Below, piece after piece: positions 49,907 through 58,941 of a stretch of 64,000 bases of DNA (its first letter is position 1; each line of letters starts with the position of its first letter). The DNA is taken from assembly GCF_014281965.1 (NCBI RefSeq), contig NZ_JACFTB010000008.1, positions 124,001 to 188,000 of the forward strand. Direction: 5' to 3'. The notes beneath the pieces were generated by a model. The model saw only the letters and a list, made by a program, of their open reading frames with translations, had not been told where the DNA came from and did not search any database. The stretch comes from Rhodococcus sp. BP22. GTDB taxonomy: Bacteria > Actinomycetota > Actinomycetes > Mycobacteriales > Mycobacteriaceae. Position numbers and translations under genes: made by a program.

Positions 49907-50623
49907 TCACGCGTAGGACATGTCGAGAGGCATCGTGATCCCGGTGATGGAACGGGCCTCGTCGGAGGCCAGGAACAGGCTCACGTCGGCGATGTCCTGG
50001 CTCGCCCTTCCGTCCGTGCTCATGGAAGGGTTCACGATATTGATTCGAATCTTGTGCGGCTCCAGCTCCTTCGCCAGCGATCGCATCAGCCCGACCAGCC
50101 CGTGCTCGGCAGCGGCGACGTGGCCCATGCTGTTCAGACCTCGCACGCCTGCCGTGGAGCTGACCAGGACGAGCGAGCCACCGCGCCCACCCTCGATCAG
50201 GTGTGGAATAGCGGCCTTGCAGGTCTTCCACATTCCTGTGAGGTTCACATCCAGCATCGTCTGCCAGACCTCTGCCGAGAGCTCCATGGTTTTACCGGTG
50301 GAACTGATTCCGGCTCCTGCGCAGACGATGTCGAGCCGACCAAGTGTGCTGACGCCCTTGGCTACCGCCGCATCCAGCGCGCTCTGCTCGCGGACATCGG
50401 CCTCGATGGCGACGATCCGTCGCCCGAGCAGTTCGACCTGTCGGACAGTCTCCGCCAGGTCCGCGCTGCTCGCGGCGGGGGTCGTCGAGTGCGCTACCGC
50501 GGTGCAGCAGTCCACCACGATCAGGTCGGCACCCTCCTGAGCGAATCGCACCGCCTGCGCTCGTCCGACCCCCCGGGCTCCGCCGGTGATCAATGCGGTC
50601 TTGCCCGCCAATCGCCCACTCAT
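49907..50623 (-). CDS. Short-chain dehydrogenase homologue lacking catalytic Tyr and Lys
   Basis: A 238-residue protein of the mycofactocin-type SDR family: ALITGGARGVGRAQAVRFAQ (cofactor loop), then RQVELLGRRIVAIEADVRE. The Ser of VLVSSTAG is present, but where the family reads HYSAAKHG this protein reads HVAAAEHG, so the catalytic Tyr is Val and the Lys is Glu. About 40 residues before LFLASDEARSITG are also missing relative to its neighbour. It may be a non-catalytic partner or a decaying copy. It is translationally coupled (ATGA) to the intact SDR upstream. Confidence 0.85.
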   Translation of the reverse strand: MSGRLAGKTALITGGARGVGRAQAVRFAQEGADLIVVDCCTAVAHSTTPAASSADLAETVRQVELLGRRIVAIEADVREQSALDAAVAKGVSTLGRLDIVCAGAGISSTGKTMELSAEVWQTMLDVNLTGMWKTCKAAIPHLIEGGRGGSLVLVSSTAGVRGLNSMGHVAAAEHGLVGLMRSLAKELEPHKIRINIVNPSMSTDGRASQDIADVSLFLASDEARSITGITMPLDMSYA

Positions 50624-51420
50624 GACATCGCTTTCTGTGTAAGTCCGGCGTCGACCACCAGTTGTGTGCCGGTGATGTACCGCGCCTCGTCCGAGGCCAG
50701 GAACACCACCGCGTTGCTCACATCCACCGACTCCACCCAGGGCACCGGCAACAGGTGCCGCGCGGCGAGGACATCGACGACGTCCTCGGCTTTCGGATCC
50801 TCGAGGTCCGGGCGCAGCCGGGCGAACGTGGCCGGGTTGAGTGTCATCGCCGTGTCCACCGCGCCTGGGTGGACGGTATTGACGCGAATCGACTGCGGGC
50901 CGAGCTCGTTGGCCAGTGTCCGGGCCAGTCCGACCACCGCATGTTTGGCTGCACTGTAATGCGAGGCTCCGGGAGCCGCGCTGATGCCGGCCGTCGAGCT
51001 GATGATGATCACCGAACCGCCGGCGACCTCCAGCGCAGCCACGCCCGCCAGCACGGTGTGCCAGACCCCGGTGAGGTTGACGGCCATCGACCGCTCCCAC
51101 AGGGCCTCGTCGATCGTCCACGACGGGCCGACGTTCTCGGTCACTCCGGCATTGGCGACCACCGTGTCCAACCTGCCGAGCTCGGCCACGCCGAGTGCGA
51201 CTGCATCCTTCGTCGCGGCCAGGTTTCGCACGTCGGCAATACCGGTGACGATTCGACGACCCTCGGCCCGAACGAGCGCCGCTGTCTCGGCAAGGCCTGC
51301 CTCGACGAGATCGAGCGCGATGATGTCCGCGCCCTCCTGGGCCAACCTCACCGCATGGGTGCGGCCCATTCCTCCGCCTGCGCCGGTGATCAGCGCGACC
51401 TTGCCTGCCATCCGTGACAT
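50620..51420 (-). CDS. Mycofactocin-type short-chain dehydrogenase/reductase
   Basis: A 266-residue SDR with ALITGAGGGMGRTHAVRLAQ as cofactor loop, NAGVTENVG, and an intact IIISSTAG plus HYSAAKHAVVG catalytic Ser-Tyr-Lys set. The N-terminal pattern and the ADIIALDL segment resemble SDRs that hold NAD tightly and pass electrons to mycofactocin. It probably oxidises a secondary alcohol of the pathway. It overlaps the degenerate SDR gene by ATGA. Confidence 0.9.
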   Translation of the reverse strand: MSRMAGKVALITGAGGGMGRTHAVRLAQEGADIIALDLVEAGLAETAALVRAEGRRIVTGIADVRNLAATKDAVALGVAELGRLDTVVANAGVTENVGPSWTIDEALWERSMAVNLTGVWHTVLAGVAALEVAGGSVIIISSTAGISAAPGASHYSAAKHAVVGLARTLANELGPQSIRVNTVHPGAVDTAMTLNPATFARLRPDLEDPKAEDVVDVLAARHLLPVPWVESVDVSNAVVFLASDEARYITGTQLVVDAGLTQKAMS

Positions 51421-51435
51421 CTGTGATTCCTCTCG

Positions 51436-51864
51436 TCAGTCTTGGGTGGCAACCGGACGATAACGCAGGAGCGTGATGTCGCGGTCGGGATAGTCGCAGA
51501 ACACCGGCTCGACGCGCATGCCGATTTCCAGCTCTGCCGGGTCGACCTCGACCATCTCCGTGCTCAGCCGCGGGCCCACGTCCCACTGGACGACGGCCAG
51601 GATCTGTGGGAGCGAGTCCGCCCATGGCGGCGCGGTGGGGCGATCGGCCACGGTGTAGGTGTACAGCGTGCCCAGCCCGGTGATTTCCCGCCATTCGAGA
51701 TCGTCGGCCAGGGTCCGCGGTGCCAGCACCCGCGGGTAGAACACGTACTCGTCCGAGGACGGGGAGTACTGGATCTCGATCCGGTGCTCACGGAGGCTGT
51801 CCCAGAACGGCTTGGTGACCGGGGTGGGCTCGGGAAACGGCTTTTCTGCGGTGCTCATACTCAT
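51436..51864 (-). CDS. DUF35 OB-fold protein without zinc-ribbon cysteines
   Basis: A 142-residue protein. KPFWDSLREHRIEIQYSPSS opens the family, and GLGTLYTYTVADRPTAPPWA starts the OB-fold half. Most DUF35 proteins have a CxxC...CxxC rubredoxin-like ribbon in the first half; here that stretch reads IQYSPSSDEYVFYPR with no Cys. DUF35 domains partner thiolase-fold enzymes such as Ltp2. The start overlaps the thiolase-like gene stop, consistent with a complex. Confidence 0.88.
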   Translation of the reverse strand: MSMSTAEKPFPEPTPVTKPFWDSLREHRIEIQYSPSSDEYVFYPRVLAPRTLADDLEWREITGLGTLYTYTVADRPTAPPWADSLPQILAVVQWDVGPRLSTEMVEVDPAELEIGMRVEPVFCDYPDRDITLLRYRPVATQD

Positions 51865-53066
51865 TCTCCTTGCAGGATCAAAGCGACCTGCTCGCTCATG
51901 ATTCCGCCGTTGCCGGTGACGAACGCCGTGTTGCAGTCCTCGACCTGCGCCTCGCCTGCTCGTCCCATCAGTTGCCGTACGCCGTCGACTACGTGGTGCA
52001 TGCCGCCTGCCATGCCTGCCTGCCCGAAGGAGAGCTGGCCACCTGCGGTGTTCAGCGGGAAGTCGCCACGGAAGGTCAGGTCACGCTGTTTGACCCACTC
52101 CATGCCGGTGCCCTTCTCACAGAACCCTGCATCTTCCAGGCTCATCAGCACGGTGATCGTGTAGCAGTCGTATATTGACGCCACGTCGATGTCGGAGCGC
52201 TCGACACCCGCCATCGCGAAGGCTCTGTCCGCGGCCGCCTTGATGGGCGTGCGGACCATGTCCTCGGCGTAGGTGGGAGTCTTGAACGAGATCCGCTCGC
52301 CGAAGCCCTTGACCCATACGGGTCGGTTCTTCGACTTGCGCGCCACGTCGGCGTTACCGACGATCACACCCGCGCCGCCCTGCACCCGCATTACGACCTC
52401 GAGCATCCGGATGGGGTCCGCGATCATCGGGCTGGCGAGCACGTCGTCGAGAGTGATCGGCTTACCGTGGAACACCGCACCGGGGGTGGCGCACGCGTTC
52501 GTCCGCTGGTCGACGGCGATCTTCGCGGTCGCCTCCGGGTCGTAGCCGAACTCGGCGGCGTAGCGCCGGGCGATCTGCGCGTACGGCGCATTCTGGCCGA
52601 GGTTGCCGTAGGGGATCTCGAACTCTGCCTGGGGCGAACCGAAGTTGTTGCTCGACGCGCCGAAGTAACCGGGATCCTTGGCCGGGCGTTGCTGCGAGCG
52701 CGGCAACATGTACGAGCCCGGGACCACCACGAGCACGGATTCACACAGGCCCAGCTCCACGGCCGCCGCCGCACGCCACACCATACCGGCTGCAGTGGCG
52801 CCGCCGAGGTCCACCCGCTCGCCGAAGTTCAACGGCAATCCCATGTACTCCGACAGCGTGGCCGGGACGAACATGTCCGACTCCGCCAGGCCGTGCGCGA
52901 CGATGCCGTCGACCTGTGAGGCATCGATGCCGGCGTCGTCGATCGCCATCTTCGACAGCGTCGCCCACTGCTCGATGGTGAACTGCTCCGGCCGAGTCTG
53001 CTTGCGCTGGGAGGGCAGCTCGCAGAAGCCGAGGATGGCCGCTTCGCCGCGTAGTCCGCTCATCAC
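51861..53066 (-). CDS. Thiolase-fold protein, Ltp2/SCP-x-like (candidate retro-aldolase)
   Basis: A 401-residue thiolase superfamily member. Where true thiolases have the nucleophilic Cys, it reads VDLGGATAAGMVWRA, so thiolysis is unlikely. IASIYDCYTITVLMSLED-like sequence and NTAGGQLSFGQAGMAGGMHH agree with lipid-transfer-protein-type aldolases, which cleave C-C bonds by retro-aldol chemistry with a DUF35 partner. It is flanked by DUF35 and MaoC genes with 4-nt overlaps. It may release a ketone from a tertiary or branched hydroxyacyl-CoA. Confidence 0.85.
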   Translation of the reverse strand: MMSGLRGEAAILGFCELPSQRKQTRPEQFTIEQWATLSKMAIDDAGIDASQVDGIVAHGLAESDMFVPATLSEYMGLPLNFGERVDLGGATAAGMVWRAAAAVELGLCESVLVVVPGSYMLPRSQQRPAKDPGYFGASSNNFGSPQAEFEIPYGNLGQNAPYAQIARRYAAEFGYDPEATAKIAVDQRTNACATPGAVFHGKPITLDDVLASPMIADPIRMLEVVMRVQGGAGVIVGNADVARKSKNRPVWVKGFGERISFKTPTYAEDMVRTPIKAAADRAFAMAGVERSDIDVASIYDCYTITVLMSLEDAGFCEKGTGMEWVKQRDLTFRGDFPLNTAGGQLSFGQAGMAGGMHHVVDGVRQLMGRAGEAQVEDCNTAFVTGNGGIMSEQVALILQGE

Positions 53067-53503
53067 GCAGCCTCGGTCCGGCGTGGCAGGGTGACGGTGG
53101 CAGTGCCCGGCATCAGCAGCTCGCCGTCGCGCTCACCACGAATCTCCAAGTCCACCAACGCGCGTCCGTCTTCCTCGCGCTTGGCCGTCACAGTTCCCAC
53201 GAAGTCCAGCTCCTGGCCGGCGAAGGCGACGGCGCGGTTCTGGGCCGAGTACGTGACCAAGGTGCCGGCGCCGCCGATCCAATCGGTGACGGCACGAGCC
53301 AGCAGTGCGGCCTGTAGTGGCCCCTGTACCAGTGGCCCCGAGTAACCCTCGACATCGACTGCCCAGGACTTGTCGTAATGGATCCGGTGCGCGTTGTACG
53401 TCGCAGCACTGAACAAGAACATCTGGATCTCGTCGACGCTCGTGCGCAGGGTGGTGATCTGGTCCCCTACCGTGACGTCTTCGAAGTGCAGCTGGTCCGC
53501 CAT
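53063..53503 (-). CDS. MaoC-type hydratase subunit
   Basis: A 146-residue hot-dog protein. FSAATYNAHRIHYDKSWAVD carries the R-hydratase-type Asp/His region (NAHRIHYD), and GPLVQGPLQAALLARAV the following helix. It would hydrate an enoyl-CoA together with the neighbouring MaoC protein, as ChsH1 and ChsH2 do. ATG at 53503 follows GAGGGAG; a start at 53536 overlapping the upstream stop is possible. Confidence 0.88.
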   Translation of the reverse strand: MADQLHFEDVTVGDQITTLRTSVDEIQMFLFSAATYNAHRIHYDKSWAVDVEGYSGPLVQGPLQAALLARAVTDWIGGAGTLVTYSAQNRAVAFAGQELDFVGTVTAKREEDGRALVDLEIRGERDGELLMPGTATVTLPRRTEAA

Positions 53504-53532
53504 CGCGTTCTCCCTCAACTCTTTTCCTTCTC

Positions 53533-54039
53533 TCATGGCCGGGCGATCATCGACGTCGTAGCTTCGGCAACCAGTTCACGACGCTGATTGGTGTACGCGG
53601 TCTTCCACGTCACTAGCACGAAACGCCCTGAGCGGCCTTGCTTCTCCACGATCGACTCGACTGTGCGCACCGAGGTGATCACGTCGCCGTCGTAGGAGGG
53701 GCGCAGGAACGTGGTGCTCTCGCCGCCTGCCATCCGCTTGGGGCACTTGGGGAACGTCAGGTTCCCGGATGCGGCACCGGAGGAACCGTCGACGCGCAGG
53801 GTGTCGATCGGGGTGACGCCGAGGATCGCGTACTGCACGTAGAGCGGAGGACAGATGACGTTGGCGTAACCGTGTTCGCGTGCGTAGTCCCCGTCGAAGT
53901 ACAGCGGGTTGTCCTCGCGTACGGACACGGCCCACCGCTGCCAATCACGCTGAACGACAGCACCTGTCGCGGTCGCTACGACCGTTCCGATCCGGGCTGC
54001 GACCTCGTCCGGGATCAACGACTCTGCTGTTTCTGGCAT
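53533..54039 (-). CDS. MaoC-like (FAS1-type) dehydratase N-terminal domain protein
   Basis: A 168-residue hot-dog protein of the MaoC N-terminal type. DNPLYFDGDYAREHGYANVICPP is the family pattern, and the C-terminal WKTAYTNQRRELVAEA closes the fold. It probably forms a heteromeric hydratase with the next gene product. The start is MPETAESLIP at 54039. Confidence 0.88.
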   Translation of the reverse strand: MPETAESLIPDEVAARIGTVVATATGAVVQRDWQRWAVSVREDNPLYFDGDYAREHGYANVICPPLYVQYAILGVTPIDTLRVDGSSGAASGNLTFPKCPKRMAGGESTTFLRPSYDGDVITSVRTVESIVEKQGRSGRFVLVTWKTAYTNQRRELVAEATTSMIARP

Positions 54040-54082
54040 CGGTTGCCCGCCTAACTGTGTTGTGTTCGAATGCATCTGTCTG

Positions 54083-55354
54083 TCAAGCAATCTGGTGGTC
54101 GGTGATCAAGCCACGAGCCACCTGGTCGGCGTACTGCTCGGCGGAGTATCCGAGCAATTCCTTGTAGAGGTACTCGTTGTCCTCGCCGAAGCCCGGAACC
54201 GCCCGGCCGAATGCCAGGTCGAAACCCTCTGCTCGCCACGGGTGGCCGGGGTAGCGGTGCGTGCCCACCGACGGGTGGCTGCGCTCCTGGAACCAGCCGC
54301 GCGCGGCCAGGTGCGGGTCCTCGAGCAACCGAGTTTCGCTCATGACCTCGCCCGCTGGCACGCCGACGTCCTGCAGTTCCTGGACGGCTTGCTCAGCCGG
54401 CCGCTTGTGGCACCAACCCGCCAGTACTGCTCGGATTGCGGCGGAGTTCTCCGCCCGCAACGCGGCCGTCTCACCCATCCCTGCCAGTCCTTCGGGGTCG
54501 ACGAGTGCTGCCATCGCGACCCAATCTCGGTCGTCGCGCACAGATACCGCGAGCCAGCGGTCCTCGTCGGCGGAGAGGAACACGTCCTGAAGCATGTGCA
54601 GGTCGGTGTTGCCGAGCACCTGCGGGTTACGTGCGTTCATCTGGCAGTCGAGCACGAACTCGCCGATGTCGGCCATGACCGCTTCCGCCTGCGGAAACTC
54701 GACGAGCCCGCCGAGTCCGGTGCGTTCGCGATCCCACAGCGCTGCCATCACCGCGAATGCGACGCCCGCGGGGGCCGCCTCGTCCATGTGGTAGTTCTCG
54801 CCTGCCGAATCGGGCTCTTCGCCCTCGTACCCGTCCATTGCTGCGATGCCGACGAGCGAGTTGAAGTTCGGCCCGTAGCCGAGGTAGTCGCTCATGGGTC
54901 CGCTCATTCCCATCGGCGGCATCCGTACCACCACCAGGCGTGGGTTGATCGCCAGCAGCGCCTCGTGGCCCAGTCCCAGCTTCTCGAGCGTGCCGTTGGA
55001 GTTGTTCTCCACCAGCACATCACTGATCTTGATCAACTCGATAGCGGCGGCATGGCCTTCTTCGGTCTCCAAGTTCGCGCACGCGGCCAGCTTGTTCCGT
55101 GAGTGCCAATTGAAGAGCGCGGTCCGCTCGTACGGTCGTTCGCCCGGATCCTTGTCCGGGTACGTGCCGCCGTGGTAACCGGTGGAGGCGATGAGTTCCT
55201 TCGTCGTCTTCGCGGACACCTGCCTGCTGGCGCGGTTGTTGCCCTCGAGCCGAATCACCTCGGCACCGAGATCACCCAGCAGTGCCGTCGCGCCCGGGCC
55301 GGACCACACGACAGTCAGATCGACAACGCGGATGCCTTCGAGTGGATAGCTCAT
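54083..55354 (-). CDS. Class III CoA-transferase (CaiB/BaiF family), first of a pair
   Basis: A 423-residue protein starting MSYPLEGIRVVDLTVVW. LGDLGAEVIRLEGNN and NPRLVVVRMPPMGMSGPMSD are family motifs. A candidate catalytic Asp is in YHMDEAAPAGVAF near 235. It would move CoA onto a carboxylate intermediate. It overlaps the second CoA-transferase gene by ATGA. Confidence 0.9.
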   Translation of the reverse strand: MSYPLEGIRVVDLTVVWSGPGATALLGDLGAEVIRLEGNNRASRQVSAKTTKELIASTGYHGGTYPDKDPGERPYERTALFNWHSRNKLAACANLETEEGHAAAIELIKISDVLVENNSNGTLEKLGLGHEALLAINPRLVVVRMPPMGMSGPMSDYLGYGPNFNSLVGIAAMDGYEGEEPDSAGENYHMDEAAPAGVAFAVMAALWDRERTGLGGLVEFPQAEAVMADIGEFVLDCQMNARNPQVLGNTDLHMLQDVFLSADEDRWLAVSVRDDRDWVAMAALVDPEGLAGMGETAALRAENSAAIRAVLAGWCHKRPAEQAVQELQDVGVPAGEVMSETRLLEDPHLAARGWFQERSHPSVGTHRYPGHPWRAEGFDLAFGRAVPGFGEDNEYLYKELLGYSAEQYADQVARGLITDHQIA

Positions 55355-56547
55355 GCCTGGCTCACCTTCTGCTCGTTCTGCTCCCGAATCCGTGCACCGT
55401 GCTGATCGAGCAGCGGCGCGGCCGTTTTGATCGCATGACCACCGCGCATCCGCCACGGCGCGGCCGTGTAGGACAACGTGCCTGCGACGGGATGCTCGAC
55501 CTCGACGAAGGCGCCGCGTCCACGAAAGTGCTCGGCCTCCAACAACTCCGAGACCTCCATGAATGCGGTGACCGGGATACGAGCCGCCTCGCAGCGCTCC
55601 ATCAGGTCGATCTTCGAGTGCGCCAGGCACCAGTCGCTGATGTAAGTGATGAAGTCCTCGCGATCCTGGCCGGTCACCGTTTGGCGGCCGTGGAAGCGCT
55701 CGTGGAACTCTGGGTCGTCTTTTCCGGCGAGGTCGATCAACCGGTTCCAGAAGGCCTGGTTGGTCACGTAGATCATCACGAAGCCGTCGTTGGTGCGGAA
55801 TGGCCCGGTGAAGGTCGCCCCATGCCGGTGCGGGCTACGGACCCCTCGCGGCGCCACCATTCCCGAGTAGGCCGCCGAGAGCAGGTACGACGCACGGCGG
55901 TCTGCACCAGCGAGCAATACTTCCTGCCCGGACACATCGATCACCGAACCCGAGCCTGTGCGCCGGGCATGGAAGATGCCGGCCATCGTGGCCTCACCCG
56001 CCGAACGCCCGATCGTGTAGTGCTCGAGCAGACCCGGCTTACGCAGCGGAGCACGGTCGGCCGCGCCCGTCGCGTTCATCGGGCCGCCGGCTGCCTGCAG
56101 CGTGATGCCGGTGGCTTCCCGGTCCCGATTGGGCCCGGTCTGGCCGAAGGCACTGATGCGGGTGATCACCAGCCGCGGGTTCCGCGCGCGCAGCACGTCG
56201 GGACCAATACCGAGGCTCTCGAGATGCCCGGGACGGAACGACTCGACCACAGCGTCGGCGGTCTCGATCAAGGTGAGCAGGACCTCCACATCGGCGGGGT
56301 CGTGTAGATCGAGTGCCACCGACTGCTTGTTGGTGTTCAAGTGCAGAAACAGCGCGCTGGCCTCGGGGTCCGGCACGTCGCCGGGGAACGGACCCCATCG
56401 ACGCGTCAGGCTGCCTTCGCCGGGCCGTTCGATCTTGATGACCTCCGCGCCGAAGTCTGCGAACAGCTTCGTCGCGTACTCACCCGCCACCCACCGAGAC
56501 AGGTCGATGACACGTAGTCCTGAAAGTGCTTGCGGCTCAATGGACAA
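55351..56547 (-). CDS. Class III CoA-transferase (CaiB/BaiF family), second of a pair
   Basis: A 398-residue protein with LSGLRVIDLSRWVAGEYATK, FADFGAEVIKIERP and NPRLVITRISAFGQTGPN. In the region where its neighbour has an Asp, it reads EHYTIGRSAGEATMAG, so the usual catalytic Asp is not obvious. The two may form a heteromer in which only one subunit is active, as in BbsEF-type enzymes. The start overlaps the acyl-CoA dehydrogenase stop by 11 nt. Confidence 0.9.
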   Translation of the reverse strand: MSIEPQALSGLRVIDLSRWVAGEYATKLFADFGAEVIKIERPGEGSLTRRWGPFPGDVPDPEASALFLHLNTNKQSVALDLHDPADVEVLLTLIETADAVVESFRPGHLESLGIGPDVLRARNPRLVITRISAFGQTGPNRDREATGITLQAAGGPMNATGAADRAPLRKPGLLEHYTIGRSAGEATMAGIFHARRTGSGSVIDVSGQEVLLAGADRRASYLLSAAYSGMVAPRGVRSPHRHGATFTGPFRTNDGFVMIYVTNQAFWNRLIDLAGKDDPEFHERFHGRQTVTGQDREDFITYISDWCLAHSKIDLMERCEAARIPVTAFMEVSELLEAEHFRGRGAFVEVEHPVAGTLSYTAAPWRMRGGHAIKTAAPLLDQHGARIREQNEQKVSQA

Positions 56548-57685
56548 GGCCGATCTCCTCCTCTAGCCAGCGCGCGGCCACATCTGCCGTACCGCCGCGG
56601 ATCTCGGATACTTTGGCCCGCTCGGACCACAGATGCAGGTCCGTCTCTCGGACGTACCCCATTCCGCCGTGGACCTGGTGTGCGTTGAGCGTTGCCCACT
56701 TGTAGGCCTCGCTGGCGTGCATTTTGGCAATCGCCACGTTGCGGCCTGCCTGCTCGCCGCGTGCGAGCCACCAGACTGCCGAATCTGCGGACAGTCGCGA
56801 CGCCTCGAGTGCGATGTGAATGTCGGCGACGATGTGCTGGACCGCCTGGAAGATGCCGATCGGGCGTCCGAACTGCTCGCGGGTACGCACGTAATCCACG
56901 GTCCGCTCCAGCACGGCAGCGCCGCCGCCGGACATTTCCACGCACTGCAAAGCGGTGACTACGTCTGCCACCCACCGCACCTCGTTGAGCGCCAGCCCGG
57001 CATCGCCGGCAAGTACCCGCTCGTCCGGAACGAAAAGCCCGTCGAGCTCGACGCGGTACTGGTGCTCACCTGCAATGGTCGGCTGCCACGTACTCGTCCA
57101 TCCCTGCCCACCGGGCTCGACGAGCAAGCCGAGCACTCGGTTCGGCTCCGCGAACACGGTCGCGGTGGCCGTCACGAGCAGGAGTTCGGCCAACTCTGCG
57201 TTCTCCACGAACGGCAGGAGGCCGCTGAGCGTCCAGCCTCCGTCTGCGCGCGTCGCCGTCAGGGTGGGACTCACATTGTGTGCGTCGGCGGCATCCCAGA
57301 GCGCAACCCCGGCCCGCAGTTCGCCCGCCGCAAGACGCGGAAGGTACTGCTCGCGCATCTCCTGGCCGGCCAGTCGGTCCAGCGCGATGCCGAACGCCAG
57401 CGTGCTGTAGACGATGGACGGGCACAGTGCCCGCCCGGCCTCGGAGTAGAAGATGCCGAGCTCGTTGAGCGTTGCACCTGCCCCGCCGAGCTCTTCTTCG
57501 AGCGCCAAACCGAACACGCCCATCTCGGTCAGTGCGCGCCAGAGCGAGTCCGGGAACGCCGTCCCGGCCGATTCGGAACCGGCAGCTTTCCACTTACGAA
57601 CCAGCTCGGGCGTGCACTCCTTGACGAACAGCGAACGGAGAACCGATCGCAGCTCCGACTGCTCCTCCGTGGGAACGAGTCTCAT
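56537..57685 (-). CDS. Acyl-CoA dehydrogenase subunit A
   Basis: A 382-residue FadE-type protein starting MRLVPTEEQSELRSVLRSLF. ALEEELGGAGATLNELG and QVHGGMGYVRETDLHLW are family segments. The C-terminal EIRGGTADVAA has Gly where medium-chain dehydrogenases have the catalytic Glu, common in heterotetrameric FadE pairs. It is paired with the next gene 37 nt upstream. Confidence 0.9.
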   Translation of the reverse strand: MRLVPTEEQSELRSVLRSLFVKECTPELVRKWKAAGSESAGTAFPDSLWRALTEMGVFGLALEEELGGAGATLNELGIFYSEAGRALCPSIVYSTLAFGIALDRLAGQEMREQYLPRLAAGELRAGVALWDAADAHNVSPTLTATRADGGWTLSGLLPFVENAELAELLLVTATATVFAEPNRVLGLLVEPGGQGWTSTWQPTIAGEHQYRVELDGLFVPDERVLAGDAGLALNEVRWVADVVTALQCVEMSGGGAAVLERTVDYVRTREQFGRPIGIFQAVQHIVADIHIALEASRLSADSAVWWLARGEQAGRNVAIAKMHASEAYKWATLNAHQVHGGMGYVRETDLHLWSERAKVSEIRGGTADVAARWLEEEIGLVH

Positions 57686-57722
57686 GACTTTCTCCTCTTG
57701 ATCTTGTCTACGCAGCTCATGG

Positions 57723-58901
57723 TCATCGTCCGCCGCGCGGCAAGCCGTGCCCACGCTGGGCGATGACGTCTCTGAGCACTTCGTTGGCGCCTGCACCGAA
57801 CCGCAACAGCGGTGCGGCGCGGTAGAGCCGTTCGAACTTTCCGTCGAGCGGAGCACCCTCGGTACCGATCGAGAGAACACCCGCCATGCCGAGCACCTGG
57901 GTACCGACGTCGGCGATGCGCTGGCGCAGCTCACTCGAGTAGATCTTCTCGGCGCTGACCAGTACCGACGGAATGATGCCGTCCTCGAGCAGTGACGAGG
58001 CTTCGAAGCCCATCAGCCGGGCCGCCTCCACCTCCGCGTCGAGCTGTGCGATCTTGCGACGTAGCGCCGGGTCATCGATCGGGCGAAGGCCGTCCGCGCG
58101 CTCGTCCTTGGCCAGGCCGATGAGCTCGTCCACCGAGCGACGCAGGTCGCCGACGTTGGTCAGGGCACCGCGTTCGAGGTCCAGCGCGCCGATGATGTAG
58201 CGCCAGCCCTGGTTGACCTCACCGATCAGGTTGGTCACCGGCACCCGGACGTTGTCGAAGAACGTCTCGTTGGTGCGGTAATCCGACCACGCCATGATCG
58301 GACGGATGGTGATGCCGGGTGCGTCGATGGGCACGATGATCACCGAGATGCCCTTGTGCTTGGGCACGTCCTTGTCGGTGCGCACGCACAGCCACTCGTG
58401 GGTGACGCGCTGCGCCATGCTGTTCCAGATCTTGGATCCGTTGATCACCCACTCGTCACCGTCGAGCACCGCGGTAGTCCGCAGGCTGGCGAGGTCGGTA
58501 CCGGCGTCGGGCTCGGAATAACCGACCGCACAGGTCATCTCACCGCGCGCGATCGGCGGCAAGAACTCTTCCCGGTTGCGAGCGGTGCCATTTCGCATGA
58601 TCATCGGTGCTACCGAGGTGACGGTCAGGTCCGGCCCGGGTACACCCCAGTACTCGAACTCACTGACCAGAAGGTGCTGGTACACCGCGCCGAGCCCGAG
58701 CCCGCCGAACTCCTTGGGCCAGTTCAGCCCGAACCAGCCCTTGTCGCCGATCTTCTTACGGAACGCAGTGACCTCGCCACCGAGGAATTCGATGTCGTGC
58801 TCTGCCATTTCGGCGCGCAGTGCCGGGGTGACATTCTCGCCGAGGAACGCGCGTACCTCCTCGAGCCAGCGCTTCTGGTCTACGTCTAACTGGAAATCCA
58901 T
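57723..58901 (-). CDS. Acyl-CoA dehydrogenase subunit B
   Basis: A 392-residue FadE-type protein. NWPKEFGGLGLGAVYQHLL, CAVGYSEPDAGTDLASLRT (FAD/substrate loop) and WVINGSKIWNSMAQ are typical. RFGAGANEVLRDVIAQRGHG ends the protein, again without Glu at the usual position. With subunit A it probably forms an alpha2beta2 enzyme like ChsE1-ChsE2, acting on a bulky acyl-CoA. Confidence 0.92.
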   Translation of the reverse strand: MDFQLDVDQKRWLEEVRAFLGENVTPALRAEMAEHDIEFLGGEVTAFRKKIGDKGWFGLNWPKEFGGLGLGAVYQHLLVSEFEYWGVPGPDLTVTSVAPMIMRNGTARNREEFLPPIARGEMTCAVGYSEPDAGTDLASLRTTAVLDGDEWVINGSKIWNSMAQRVTHEWLCVRTDKDVPKHKGISVIIVPIDAPGITIRPIMAWSDYRTNETFFDNVRVPVTNLIGEVNQGWRYIIGALDLERGALTNVGDLRRSVDELIGLAKDERADGLRPIDDPALRRKIAQLDAEVEAARLMGFEASSLLEDGIIPSVLVSAEKIYSSELRQRIADVGTQVLGMAGVLSIGTEGAPLDGKFERLYRAAPLLRFGAGANEVLRDVIAQRGHGLPRGGR

Positions 58902-58941
58902 GCCTCACAGCTTTCGATAGGGTGAAAATCAAAATAAGAAA

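Noticed and set aside
48749..50959. 736-codon open frame on the plus strand opposite the monooxygenase and SDR genes
   Set aside because: Shadow of strongly supported minus-strand genes; crosses gene borders and shows no recognisable motif.
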